64,000 nt of DNA from Bacillota bacterium (GTDB lineage: Bacteria; Bacillota; Limnochordia; DTU087). Below, one piece after another: positions 1 through 8,550 of the stretch. Position numbers and translations under genes: made by a program. The DNA is taken from NCBI GenBank assembly GCA_012798695.1, contig JAAZMR010000125.1:17340-81339 (forward strand), given 5' to 3'. Within the stretch, counting starts at the first letter, position 1; each line of letters begins with the position of its first letter. The notes under the pieces are model-generated. The model was given only the letters and a program-made list of their open reading frames with translations, was not told the origin of the DNA and did not search any database.

Positions 1-114
1 ATAGGGAGTATAGAGCTGCAGAGGTATGCCAAAAAGCGGTTCTGTCCAAACACAGGCTCGAGGATTTCCCTCAAGATCAAGCAGCGTGTTGACTAAGGGG
101 TGAGATCTCAACAT
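1..114 (-). CDS. Partial CDS (5' end), MFS-transporter-like N-terminus
   Basis: Minus-strand ATG at 112-114 opens to window edge: MLRSHPLVNTLLDLEGNPRACVWTEPLFGIPLQLYTPY; the GNPRACVWTEPLFGIP segment resembles N-termini of a group of MFS permeases (recalled similarity). Confidence 0.5.
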   Translation of the reverse strand, partial: MLRSHPLVNTLLDLEGNPRACVWTEPLFGIPLQLYTPY

Positions 115-231
115 AGTAGTAGTCCCTCGCATATGTTAAATATGAAATTGTCATCTCATCTATATTAACATGTTCCTGGTGGCTTGCCCAGACTCCAAAG
201 GAACGATGGCTCGCCCGGGTGATGCCTCACG

Positions 232-1266
232 CTATTGGCGGCGGCAAAATCGCACTGCTTGAATGCTTCCACCCACCTTAATGGAAGGCAGCGCCAAATG
301 TGCGGGAATGGTTACAGTGACTCCATGTGCTTGATCAGATTCGACATATAGATCTTTGACACACCCATTTTCCGATAAAGTATACTCTACCCGGCCAACC
401 CTATCTATGTCATCAAAAATAATACCGAAACATCTCGTCTGGAGATAACCGGCAACAATAAACCTACCGGCAAGGGGCAATTGGGGTCGCGAATTGTGGC
501 TGCGCAAATGCTTGCTGATCATAGCTTGCAGCCAAGTCTGCTGCTGTTGGGATAAATGTTCAAGGTGGTCCTGGCTGCCCACTCCCTGTAACTCGACAAG
601 TTCAACTAAGCTCTCCTTACCTGCCCTGGCTGCCCTGCGCATATACTGATCTGCTTGCTCGACCGGCACCCGCAAATCGCCTGTACCATGTACGATCAGC
701 AAGGGGGTGAGCAGGTTTTCTACCAAAGTGATCCCACTGCGGCTGGCATATGCCTCTTGGCGAGAGCCAGGATCGCCGCCGATCCATACTTCCAGCTCAT
801 CCCTAAACTCTCCCACCTGATCTTCTTCATACCAAGCAGCATAATCACTGATCCCGCAGAAACATACTGCTGCTGAGAAGAAATCGGGAAACTTCCCGAT
901 GAGGGAGTATACATTACCTCCGCCACCACTGCCCCCCAATAAATAGACTATGTCAGGATGCTGACTGTGATCAGGGTATTGCCTTTGGGCGAATTGGACT
1001 GCATCGATCACATCCTGCAGCTCCCAACCATTAGCATCAGGTGTGCCGGCACTCTTCCCCCGTCCGCGCATTTCCGGCTCTACCCATAAATATGTATCTT
1101 CTATACCCATCACCAGTTGTCTGATCTTGTCACGGCTGCCGTCCTTCACTGAGCCATGCCACCCATGCATATAGATGGCCAGCGGGCTGGGGACTTGAGG
1201 CAGGTGAAACCCGGCAAACAGTTGTAGGCTCTGATCTTGTGCAGAAGGATATGACTCGTATCGCAT
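232..1266 (-). CDS. Alpha/beta hydrolase (prolyl-oligopeptidase / acyl-esterase-like)
   Basis: IYMHGWHG, MRGRGKS, GGSGGGG nucleophile elbow, LIVHGTGDLRVPVEQ. Start placed at internal ATG 1266 (MRYESYP) with GGGAG upstream; ORF track start is 1347. Confidence 0.75.
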   Translation of the reverse strand: MRYESYPSAQDQSLQLFAGFHLPQVPSPLAIYMHGWHGSVKDGSRDKIRQLVMGIEDTYLWVEPEMRGRGKSAGTPDANGWELQDVIDAVQFAQRQYPDHSQHPDIVYLLGGSGGGGNVYSLIGKFPDFFSAAVCFCGISDYAAWYEEDQVGEFRDELEVWIGGDPGSRQEAYASRSGITLVENLLTPLLIVHGTGDLRVPVEQADQYMRRAARAGKESLVELVELQGVGSQDHLEHLSQQQQTWLQAMISKHLRSHNSRPQLPLAGRFIVAGYLQTRCFGIIFDDIDRVGRVEYTLSENGCVKDLYVESDQAHGVTVTIPAHLALPSIKVGGSIQAVRFCRRQ

Positions 1267-1314
1267 CTCGGTTTGACTCCCTTCGCCCCGTCGCTTTTTC
1301 TGGTAAATAACAGC

Positions 1315-1339
1315 ACCGGTGGCCACAAGGGCCACCGGT
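1315..1339 (-). terminator. Perfect 10-bp stem-loop between GH3 and hydrolase genes
   Basis: ACCGGTGGCC acaag GGCCACCGGT, 3' of the GH3 stop (1374). Confidence 0.55.
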
Positions 1340-1373
1340 ATTTGCATTCTATCCGGCAGTGGCCTGATGCCAA

Positions 1374-3437
1374 TTATAGGCGAAAGCTGCCTTTGTGTAA
1401 ATCAGCCTCTGCACTGCTGGTCCCTAGATAGGCCTCATATTCCATATGCTCTAACTCCCAAGCTTTGGACTCGGGGTTATACCATTGCAGCCTCTCTACC
1501 GGACAAGCTATCTGCACTACTTGCTTTTCACCAGGCTGTAGAGTAACCCGCTTAAAGCCCCGTAGCGATTTGACGGGACGGTCTACAGAGGAATTGCCAA
1601 AACCTACATAGAACTGGACAACTTCATCACCGGCTCGGTCACCGGTGTTTTCGATCTGGCAGCTCGCGGTGACTTGTTCACCCCCAGCAGTGAACCTGAT
1701 GTCACTGAGGGCAAAACTGGTGTACGAAAGCCCGAATCCATAGGGTAAACAGGGCTCGACTTTCTCTTTATCCAGTTTGGCATAGCCATGGTAATAGTCA
1801 TAAGTGATGCTGGTAGCTAACCAATCCACCTCGGGCAAATCACTCTCCTTTTTGGGCACCACAAAGGGCAGCTTGCCACCGGGATTGATATCACCAAACA
1901 AAGTCTTAGCAATGGCAGTGCCGCCTTCCATACCGGCATAATAGGCCATGAGGATAGCCGGTACATAATCCTTCCATTCCTCAATCATAATCATATTACC
2001 ACCGATTAAGATGGCCGCAGTCTGCGGATTCAGAGGTCCGATCTTTTGGATCAAGGCAATTTCATCGGCATGTAGGCCGAGTGATTCTTTGCGATCTCCG
2101 CCGATGCTGCCTCCTGTATAGCTGGCTCCTTCGCCCATGGGGGTGATGTACTCCCCTTCATCATCATGGTCATATCCCACGACGAGTACTACCGCGTCAG
2201 CCGAGCGAGCTAACTCAGCTGCCTCCTCCAAATCTTCGCCATCGGAGAACATGACCTCTGCATCAGGCAAAAGCCGCTTGATCCCCTCTAGGGGAGTGAT
2301 CACATAGGGAGGATATACCCAGCTAGAACCGTGGTCCCCGGTATTTTCAATCGCAGCTAGCCTACCGATAACCGCTACCCGTTTGACATCCTTGGTAAAG
2401 GGCAAGACTTTGTCTCGATTCTGCATAAGGGTCATGGACTTTTCTGCAGCCTCTAGAGCGAGCGCAATATGCTCAGGGCACACAACCACTGATTCCGGAT
2501 ACTCCTCTGGGTCTGGGGCCTCTGTAAAGGCCAGTAATGTACGGACAATGCGCACAGCCGCGTCGTCAATAGTCGCTTCCGCGACTAAACCATCCTGTAC
2601 CGCCTGGACCAACCGGTCACCATAGTACAGGGTGTGGCACATTTCTATATCTAGCCCACCATTAGCCGCTTCTACTGTATCTTTCACACCAAAACAAAAG
2701 TCGCTGATCACAAAGCCATCAAAATCCCACTCTTCCTTCAATACCTCTCTGAGCAGGTAAGGATCGTGACAGCAATGAGTGCCGTGGTAAAGGTTATAGG
2801 CACCCATGACACTGGCGGCACCGGCATCAATACAATCCTTAAAGTGGGACAAATATACTTCCCGTTCTGTCCGCGGATCAGCCTCGACACTGACCTGGAA
2901 ACGGGCATTTTCCATGCTGTTAAAAGCATAGTGCTTGATACAGGCAATCACGTTATGCTTCTGGACTCCCTGCACCAAGGCAGACCCCATTTGCCCCAAA
3001 TGAAAAGAATCTTCGCCATATACTTCTTGGCTGCGCCCCCACCCAGGATTATATGGTAGGTTGATACAAACCCCGCCGAAAAGATTGCCACCTTGGGCCC
3101 GGATTTCCCGAGCAATGGCTTCCCCGATGCGTTCTTCCAAATCCATATCGAAAGCCGCTCCCCGGGCCATACTCACCGGAAAACATGTACTGTTGTTGCA
3201 GACCACTCCCCGCGGCCCATCAACGAACTTCATAGCAGGGACCCCCAGCCGCTCATTGCCACCAGCTGGGTAGGGAATCCAGTTATAGTGGCGGCCAGGA
3301 ATCTCCGCATCCTTCATCATCTGTTCCATACTGACCTGTCCACTCATTAGATGAACTTTCTCTTCCAAGGACATCTTTGAGACAATTTCCTCAGCCTTGT
3401 CTGTGTAAGACAACCGGTACTCTTTAGTACACTGCAC
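1374..3437 (-). CDS. Glycoside hydrolase family 3 (beta-glucosidase/xylosidase-like)
   Basis: FVDGPRGV, CIKHYAFNSMENARF, GFVISDF nucleophile region, C-terminal FnIII-like GDEVVQFYVG..LRGFKRVTLQPGE. Confidence 0.92.
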   Translation of the reverse strand: MQCTKEYRLSYTDKAEEIVSKMSLEEKVHLMSGQVSMEQMMKDAEIPGRHYNWIPYPAGGNERLGVPAMKFVDGPRGVVCNNSTCFPVSMARGAAFDMDLEERIGEAIAREIRAQGGNLFGGVCINLPYNPGWGRSQEVYGEDSFHLGQMGSALVQGVQKHNVIACIKHYAFNSMENARFQVSVEADPRTEREVYLSHFKDCIDAGAASVMGAYNLYHGTHCCHDPYLLREVLKEEWDFDGFVISDFCFGVKDTVEAANGGLDIEMCHTLYYGDRLVQAVQDGLVAEATIDDAAVRIVRTLLAFTEAPDPEEYPESVVVCPEHIALALEAAEKSMTLMQNRDKVLPFTKDVKRVAVIGRLAAIENTGDHGSSWVYPPYVITPLEGIKRLLPDAEVMFSDGEDLEEAAELARSADAVVLVVGYDHDDEGEYITPMGEGASYTGGSIGGDRKESLGLHADEIALIQKIGPLNPQTAAILIGGNMIMIEEWKDYVPAILMAYYAGMEGGTAIAKTLFGDINPGGKLPFVVPKKESDLPEVDWLATSITYDYYHGYAKLDKEKVEPCLPYGFGLSYTSFALSDIRFTAGGEQVTASCQIENTGDRAGDEVVQFYVGFGNSSVDRPVKSLRGFKRVTLQPGEKQVVQIACPVERLQWYNPESKAWELEHMEYEAYLGTSSAEADLHKGSFRL

Positions 3438-3799
3438 AAGCTCTCCTCCTTCAGTAGTGATAGTCCCCTAATTACGTTGGCCATTCTCTGCATGTGAGGG
3501 CATAGATGCCGCTTTGTGCGGAGTCTATGAGCCGTTTGACCGATGAGCTGCTTCACCGATGCATGAATGTCTGCTGCTGTTGGCGTATTGCAAGCTATGA
3601 TCGAAGCACAGCTCCCGGCCGATGCCGCCGTCTTTTCCGATAAAGCCTCCAATTTGCCGTGATATGCGTAAATTCTCCGGTTGGCACCACTTCTCCTTTT
3701 TTCATGTCCATACTCCGCACTTTTCCGAATTACTCGTTTATCATCTAACAGATTATGCAGGAGGCTGGGATATACTGAGGGATCAGCTCTGTATGGAAG

Positions 3800-3837
3800 G
3801 GCTGTTTGCTTGCATCGCCAAGTGCAAACAAACAGCC
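3800..3837 (-). terminator. Stem-loop 3' of PL22-like remnant
   Basis: GGCTGTTTGCTTGCA / TGCAAACAAACAGCC, 15-bp arms with one wobble, 8-nt loop; no clear T-tract. Confidence 0.4.
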
Positions 3838-3865
3838 TGACATGTTCAGAGAGAAGCTGTGGCCT

Positions 3866-4006
3866 TTAGTAGACCGCGGGGGCTAGGTAGACATTGATAT
3901 TGCCTTCTCGGTCTGAGTTGAAGATCACGCTCTGATCATCGGGTGTGAAAAATGGGTGTGGATGAGATGCCAGTACACTCAATGAGCTGTCCATATTACT
4001 TAAGTC
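3866..4006 (-). pseudogene. 3' remnant of PL22-like oligogalacturonate lyase / TolB-type propeller
   Basis: Minus-strand reading ...MDSSLSVLASHPHPFFTPDDQSVIFNSDREGNINVYLAPAVY* matches the HPHPxFTPD..VLFxSDREGN.NVYL C-terminus of PL22 lyases; nothing upstream of it remains. Confidence 0.7.
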
Positions 4007-4243
4007 GCAAATTTAAGAAGGAAACTGGCTTTACTGTTATCGAATATCTTACTTCGGGAGGCCCAGAGGCTGCTTAGAGAAACTGATCTAAAGATAAGCG
4101 ACATAGCCGGGGAAATCGGTTACAGCATTTCACACTTTGGCAGCGTGTTTAAGCAAATGACGGGAATCTCTCCTACAGAATATCGCAAGGTAAAGCGACA
4201 ACAATTGATTCATCATACATCACAACAGAAAGAGGTCATATGA
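3982..4243 (+). pseudogene. Frameshifted 3' remnant of an AraC-family regulator
   Basis: Frame 1: YLSRKFKKETGFTVIEYLT (to about 4053); then +1 frame: LREAQRLLRETDLKISDIAGEIGYSISHFGSVFKQMTGISPTEYRKVKRQQ*. Classic double-HTH AraC C-terminus split by a small indel near 4052. Confidence 0.9.
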
Positions 4244-4244
4244 G

Positions 4245-7127
4245 ATGGCGTTTAGACAAAAACCGGCTGGATTCTATCCCTTCTGGTTTTGGAATGATCA
4301 CCTGCAGGAAGATGAAATCCGCTGGCAAATCAAAGAGATGCATGATCAAGGTGTGAAGGGATTCTTTATACATCCTCGGCAAGGGTTAAAACAACCTTAC
4401 TTATCTCATGCGTTTTTCCAAGTTGTAGATACGGCCATTGCCTGTGCAGAGCAATATGGGATGGAGGTACATCTTTACGATGAATACCCCTACCCCAGTG
4501 GAGTGGCCGGTGGTGAAGTTATCCTCGGTAACCCCCAGTATTATGCCACCAGTCTGGTCCAAGATAAGTATGATGTTGAAGGTGGCGATATTCGCCTAGT
4601 CTTACCCCAGGGCAAAATCCTGTCTGTGATTGCTTATCCGCTGCGGGGGCAAGCAGTGGACTGGAGCAGCCCGACAGATCTCCGAGAATATGTGGGGATG
4701 GTGCTCACTGAGGACTCTTATATAGAGACTGGTTTGACAGCATACAACCAAAAACGCTATTTCGCCTCTAACCCGGTGCCGGTTTTGGAAACATCCTTAC
4801 CAAACGGAAACTACCGCATCTTCGTCAGTGCCCAACAGAAGGTCGATAAGTTCAAGTACTGGGACAACTATGTAGATGTCCTCAATCCTGATGCCATCCG
4901 GGAATTCATAAGATTGACCCACGAGCGCTACAAGCAGCGTTATGCAGATCGATTTGGTAGTACGATATTCTCCATATTTGTTGATGAGACTACTCCCCAA
5001 TGGTCAGATCGAATTCCCCAGGAATTTCTCCGTGAATACGGCTATGATCTGTGCCCACTCCTACCCGCCTTACAAGATAAGACTCATCCAGATCATGTAA
5101 AGGTCAGCTATGATCTATATAACCTCAAGTACAAACTCTTCTGTGAATCCTTTGAGGAACCAATCTCCAGCTGGTGTCAGGAAAACGGGATTGCCTATTC
5201 TGGTGAAAAACCCGGCCTCAAGCTCTCCCAGATCAAATATATGGATATCCCTGGATGCGATCCCGGTCATCGCAAAGCCGGAGGGGGCATGGACATCATT
5301 CGCCCCGATCTCCGCAAAAATGCCAAAGCAGTGGCTTCTGTAGCTCACTTTCTAGGCAAATCCGGTTCTTTATGTGAATGCTACCACAGCCTCGGCTGGA
5401 GTGGCACATTGCAAGATGCCAAACTGATCGGAGAAGGGTTACTGCTCCTAGGCGTCAACCATCTAGTACCCCACGGGTTTTTCTATACAACCCATGGCTT
5501 AAAAAAGCATGATGCACCTCCCTCCTTCTTCTTTCAAATGCCCTATTGGCCATTATTTGGTCGGCTTTCTGAGAGAATTGAGCGGCTAAATGCCATTTTC
5601 GATGGTACCCATATCGATGCCGATGTATTTTTGGTAGATGCCCATAGTGGTCTGCCGACTATGGAGCAAAAGAGTCTATATGGAGACATTCTCCTGATCT
5701 GTATGGAGAACCATCTGGATTTCCACATAGTGGATACAGAGATTTTGCAGGCAGCGAGCATCCAGGATGGGCAAGCCCATCTACAGGGTGTCTCAGCCAA
5801 AGCCGTCATCGTTCCTCCTATGCAAGTCGTAGAACAACCACTACAAGACTGGTTAGAGGCTTTTCAGCAAGCAGGCGGCCGCGTGATCGACTGCACTAGA
5901 GAAAACGAACGGGAAGTCTGCCAAGGCAAGATTACCGCCTCACTCACCCCCAGCCTCAGTATCCAGGATAATGGCCAAGAAGTGCCCGGGATTTGGTCTG
6001 TGAAAAGAATTACCGGTGAGCGAGCCCTGTGGTTCCTTCTCAATACAACTGACCAGGAATACAAAGTCACATTACAGGCAGGCAGCAAGCTTCAGGAAAT
6101 TGAGATTCAGGAGGCTTGCCGAGGGCTTTTGCAAGATCAGGGCGACCACTACCAGCGCACGATCCGCCCCTTCGAATCCTTAGTATTGGCTGCTGCAGAT
6201 CAAAAGGCAAGCAGCGAGTTAGCCCAGGATGCTCGATTAGAGCTAAGCATGAGTGGCGAATGTGAAATCAGTGCATTAAACAAGAACTTGTTGCGCATGT
6301 ATGAATGGCAGATGACTCTCCTCGATGATCATGATACACCCCTAGAAACCGCTGCTGTACCAGCTATTCCGTTAAGCAATCAGCTGGAATATGGTCAGTT
6401 TCGCTTTAGTCCCGAGTACCATACCTATTTCGGCCATGCCCCGGAACTGGATTGGCCTGAGCTCAAAGTCTCTTATGAGTACACTTTCACTAATGCATAT
6501 AGTGGCCCTGTAGAGCTGGTGATGGAACCAGATACCATCCTCGGTGACTGGGAGATTGCGGTTAATGGTAATGAGACATTTGGTGCAGAGGCATTGGCGG
6601 ACAGCCAAGCCCATGTACGAGGGAGTCAAGGTGTAGACATCACCAGGTTCTTAAGACAAGGCAAGAATGTAATCCAGGTGCGAGTAGCTGCCGCTAAGCA
6701 TAGTGATGGCCTGATCAATGCTCTTTACTTAGCGGGAGATTTTGGGGTAAAGCTGCACCCCACTACATTAGTAGAACCAACCAGGCAAGGCCAATTTGAA
6801 GCATATGCAGCCAATCTGCTGCCATATTACGCAGGTGTAATCGAGTATAGGACAACTTGGGAGCTAGCCGAGGTACCGACACAAAAAAGTTGTGCTATCA
6901 CCCTGCATCTCGGTGAGCACTTCCGGGAGGCTGCCGAGGTCTCAATCAATGGCAGTAAGTTGCAACCGGTGCTCTGGGAACCACGCACTTTGCAGATCGA
7001 AACAAATCAATTGCAGAGAGGTAAAAATGATGTGACGATTAGAGTATATACGAGCCTCAGCCGTTCCTTCGAAGGGGAATGGTTTGACTACCAGAATCAC
7101 AAGACTCGCCAAGTGAAAATGGGCTGA
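4245..7127 (+). CDS. Large glycoside hydrolase, GH106-like (alpha-L-rhamnosidase-related) with C-terminal beta-sandwich
   Basis: FYPFWFWNDHLQEDEIRWQIKEMHDQGVKGFFIHPRQGL, YDEYPYPSGVAGGEV, late jelly-roll GDWEIAVNGNETFG; paralogous to 38021-41017. Confidence 0.75.
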   Translation: MAFRQKPAGFYPFWFWNDHLQEDEIRWQIKEMHDQGVKGFFIHPRQGLKQPYLSHAFFQVVDTAIACAEQYGMEVHLYDEYPYPSGVAGGEVILGNPQYYATSLVQDKYDVEGGDIRLVLPQGKILSVIAYPLRGQAVDWSSPTDLREYVGMVLTEDSYIETGLTAYNQKRYFASNPVPVLETSLPNGNYRIFVSAQQKVDKFKYWDNYVDVLNPDAIREFIRLTHERYKQRYADRFGSTIFSIFVDETTPQWSDRIPQEFLREYGYDLCPLLPALQDKTHPDHVKVSYDLYNLKYKLFCESFEEPISSWCQENGIAYSGEKPGLKLSQIKYMDIPGCDPGHRKAGGGMDIIRPDLRKNAKAVASVAHFLGKSGSLCECYHSLGWSGTLQDAKLIGEGLLLLGVNHLVPHGFFYTTHGLKKHDAPPSFFFQMPYWPLFGRLSERIERLNAIFDGTHIDADVFLVDAHSGLPTMEQKSLYGDILLICMENHLDFHIVDTEILQAASIQDGQAHLQGVSAKAVIVPPMQVVEQPLQDWLEAFQQAGGRVIDCTRENEREVCQGKITASLTPSLSIQDNGQEVPGIWSVKRITGERALWFLLNTTDQEYKVTLQAGSKLQEIEIQEACRGLLQDQGDHYQRTIRPFESLVLAAADQKASSELAQDARLELSMSGECEISALNKNLLRMYEWQMTLLDDHDTPLETAAVPAIPLSNQLEYGQFRFSPEYHTYFGHAPELDWPELKVSYEYTFTNAYSGPVELVMEPDTILGDWEIAVNGNETFGAEALADSQAHVRGSQGVDITRFLRQGKNVIQVRVAAAKHSDGLINALYLAGDFGVKLHPTTLVEPTRQGQFEAYAANLLPYYAGVIEYRTTWELAEVPTQKSCAITLHLGEHFREAAEVSINGSKLQPVLWEPRTLQIETNQLQRGKNDVTIRVYTSLSRSFEGEWFDYQNHKTRQVKMG

Positions 7128-7145
7128 TTGGGGGGATGCTATCAT

Positions 7146-8021
7146 ATGCGGCTTTCTACATCTACTTGTATCCATGAAAAGATTCTTTGGGGAGAGGAAG
7201 TATATTATACCTGTGAGGAAAGCATCACTGCCTGTGTCAAGGCTGGCTATGAGATTCTCGACATGAACTTTGCCACCTACTCAAGAGGCAGTCTACCCAT
7301 GACCCAGCCTGACTGGACAGACTGGGTAAAGCGGCAAAAAGAACTGGCTGACTCTCATGATGTCAAGTTTTCCCAAGCCCATGCCCATTTCTATGACTGG
7401 CGCAGGGTGCCTGAGGGAGAGAAAGACTGGAATGAAGAATTGATCACCAGATCGATTATCGGGGCGGGGCTTGTCGGTGCCCAGTGGCTGGTCATCCACC
7501 CCGGCTCTGTCGATGACGGCATCTGGTATTCACATAGAAAGTCTCTTCGGGAAAACATCGAGGCTTTCCAGAGATATGCCGACCTGGCGGCCAAGCATGA
7601 TGTCAACATAGCCATTGAGAACATGATCGAAAGCCGAGAGTCCCGCAGCTACGCCAGCTCCACAGAAGAACTGCTGGAGCTCTTGGATATTCTGGATGAC
7701 CCCATCTTTGGCATCTGCTGGGATTTTGGCCATGCCCATATTGCAGGGATAGATCAGTGTGAGGCCCTGCGAGCGATCGGCCAGCATCTCAAGGCTTTGC
7801 ATGTAGCCGATAACAGAGGTGAAAAAGACGATCATATAGCTCCTTATTTTGGTACGATCGTCTGGGAACCCATCCTGCGGACACTGAAGGAAATCGAATA
7901 CACAGGGGATTTCACATACGAGATCCATAACTTCACCAATGGGCTTCCTAATGGCATGCATGATCAAGCCATACGCTTCACCTATGAACTGGGCATGTTC
8001 ATGCTCGATTTAGCAAAATAG
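7146..8021 (+). CDS. Sugar phosphate isomerase/epimerase (xylose isomerase-like TIM barrel, AP2Ec family)
   Basis: WLVIHPGS, NIAIENM, LDDPIFGICWDFGHAHIAG, LKALHVADN; ATG at 7146 preceded by GGGGGG (ORF track begins at TTG 7128). Confidence 0.85.
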   Translation: MRLSTSTCIHEKILWGEEVYYTCEESITACVKAGYEILDMNFATYSRGSLPMTQPDWTDWVKRQKELADSHDVKFSQAHAHFYDWRRVPEGEKDWNEELITRSIIGAGLVGAQWLVIHPGSVDDGIWYSHRKSLRENIEAFQRYADLAAKHDVNIAIENMIESRESRSYASSTEELLELLDILDDPIFGICWDFGHAHIAGIDQCEALRAIGQHLKALHVADNRGEKDDHIAPYFGTIVWEPILRTLKEIEYTGDFTYEIHNFTNGLPNGMHDQAIRFTYELGMFMLDLAK

Positions 8022-8071
8022 CTGCTTGGTGTAATGGTAGGGAGGCGATCCATGTTTATCTGCTCCAGCAG

Positions 8072-8089
8072 ATGACTTGTATAAGTCAT
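8072..8089. promoter_or_regulatory. Palindrome, candidate operator
   Basis: ATGACTTgtatAAGTCAT, 7-bp arms. Confidence 0.35.
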
Positions 8090-8150
8090 GTCACATCCGT
8101 GATCGACTCTCTACATTCCGCATGATCTCACTGCACTCATCTCTTGTTGA

Positions 8151-8210
8151 GTCATGTTGAATGTTTCCTCTCTCATAGGTGACATTTTACCAGAACAGAT
8201 TCAACATGAC
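8151..8210. repeat. 12-bp perfect inverted repeat with 36-nt spacer
   Basis: GTCATGTTGAAT (8151-8162) / ATTCAACATGAC (8199-8210). Confidence 0.7.
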
Positions 8211-8246
8211 ATTATCACGGAACAACTACAGATTTCCAAAAAACAA

Positions 8247-8275
8247 TTGACGTAAACCCACTCTAGTGATATAAT
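8247..8275 (+). promoter_or_regulatory. Consensus sigma-A promoter for GGDEF/HD-GYP gene
   Basis: TTGACG - 17 nt - TATAAT. Confidence 0.75.
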
Positions 8276-8550
8276 TCTCCAGGCGTTTTGAAAAAACCTT
8301 ATTTTACCAGTAATTGCGATAATCGTCCTTATTCACCAGCGTCCCTGCGTAAGACATCATGCCATAGGCTGCATCATCTCAGGATACGTAATCATAGAGA
8401 CGAATACCCCAACACGCATCTAAGCAACGACTACCGAGACAAGCTCCAATAAACCCCGTTTTTGAGCAGCACTCAATATTTTACAAATCTTTTACACCCA
8501 TGATGCTAGGTCTCAAAAGACGCACATTCTTTGGAAAGGAGTCAATTGAG

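Noticed and set aside
100-115. GTTGAGATCTCA match to the tail of the hairpin repeats
   Set aside because: It falls within the N-terminal codons of the partial MFS-like CDS (MLRSHP...), has no hairpin next to it, and contains the BglII-type palindrome AGATCT; coincidence is likely.
7530-7967. 145-aa minus-strand ORF
   Set aside because: Antisense to the TIM-barrel isomerase gene.
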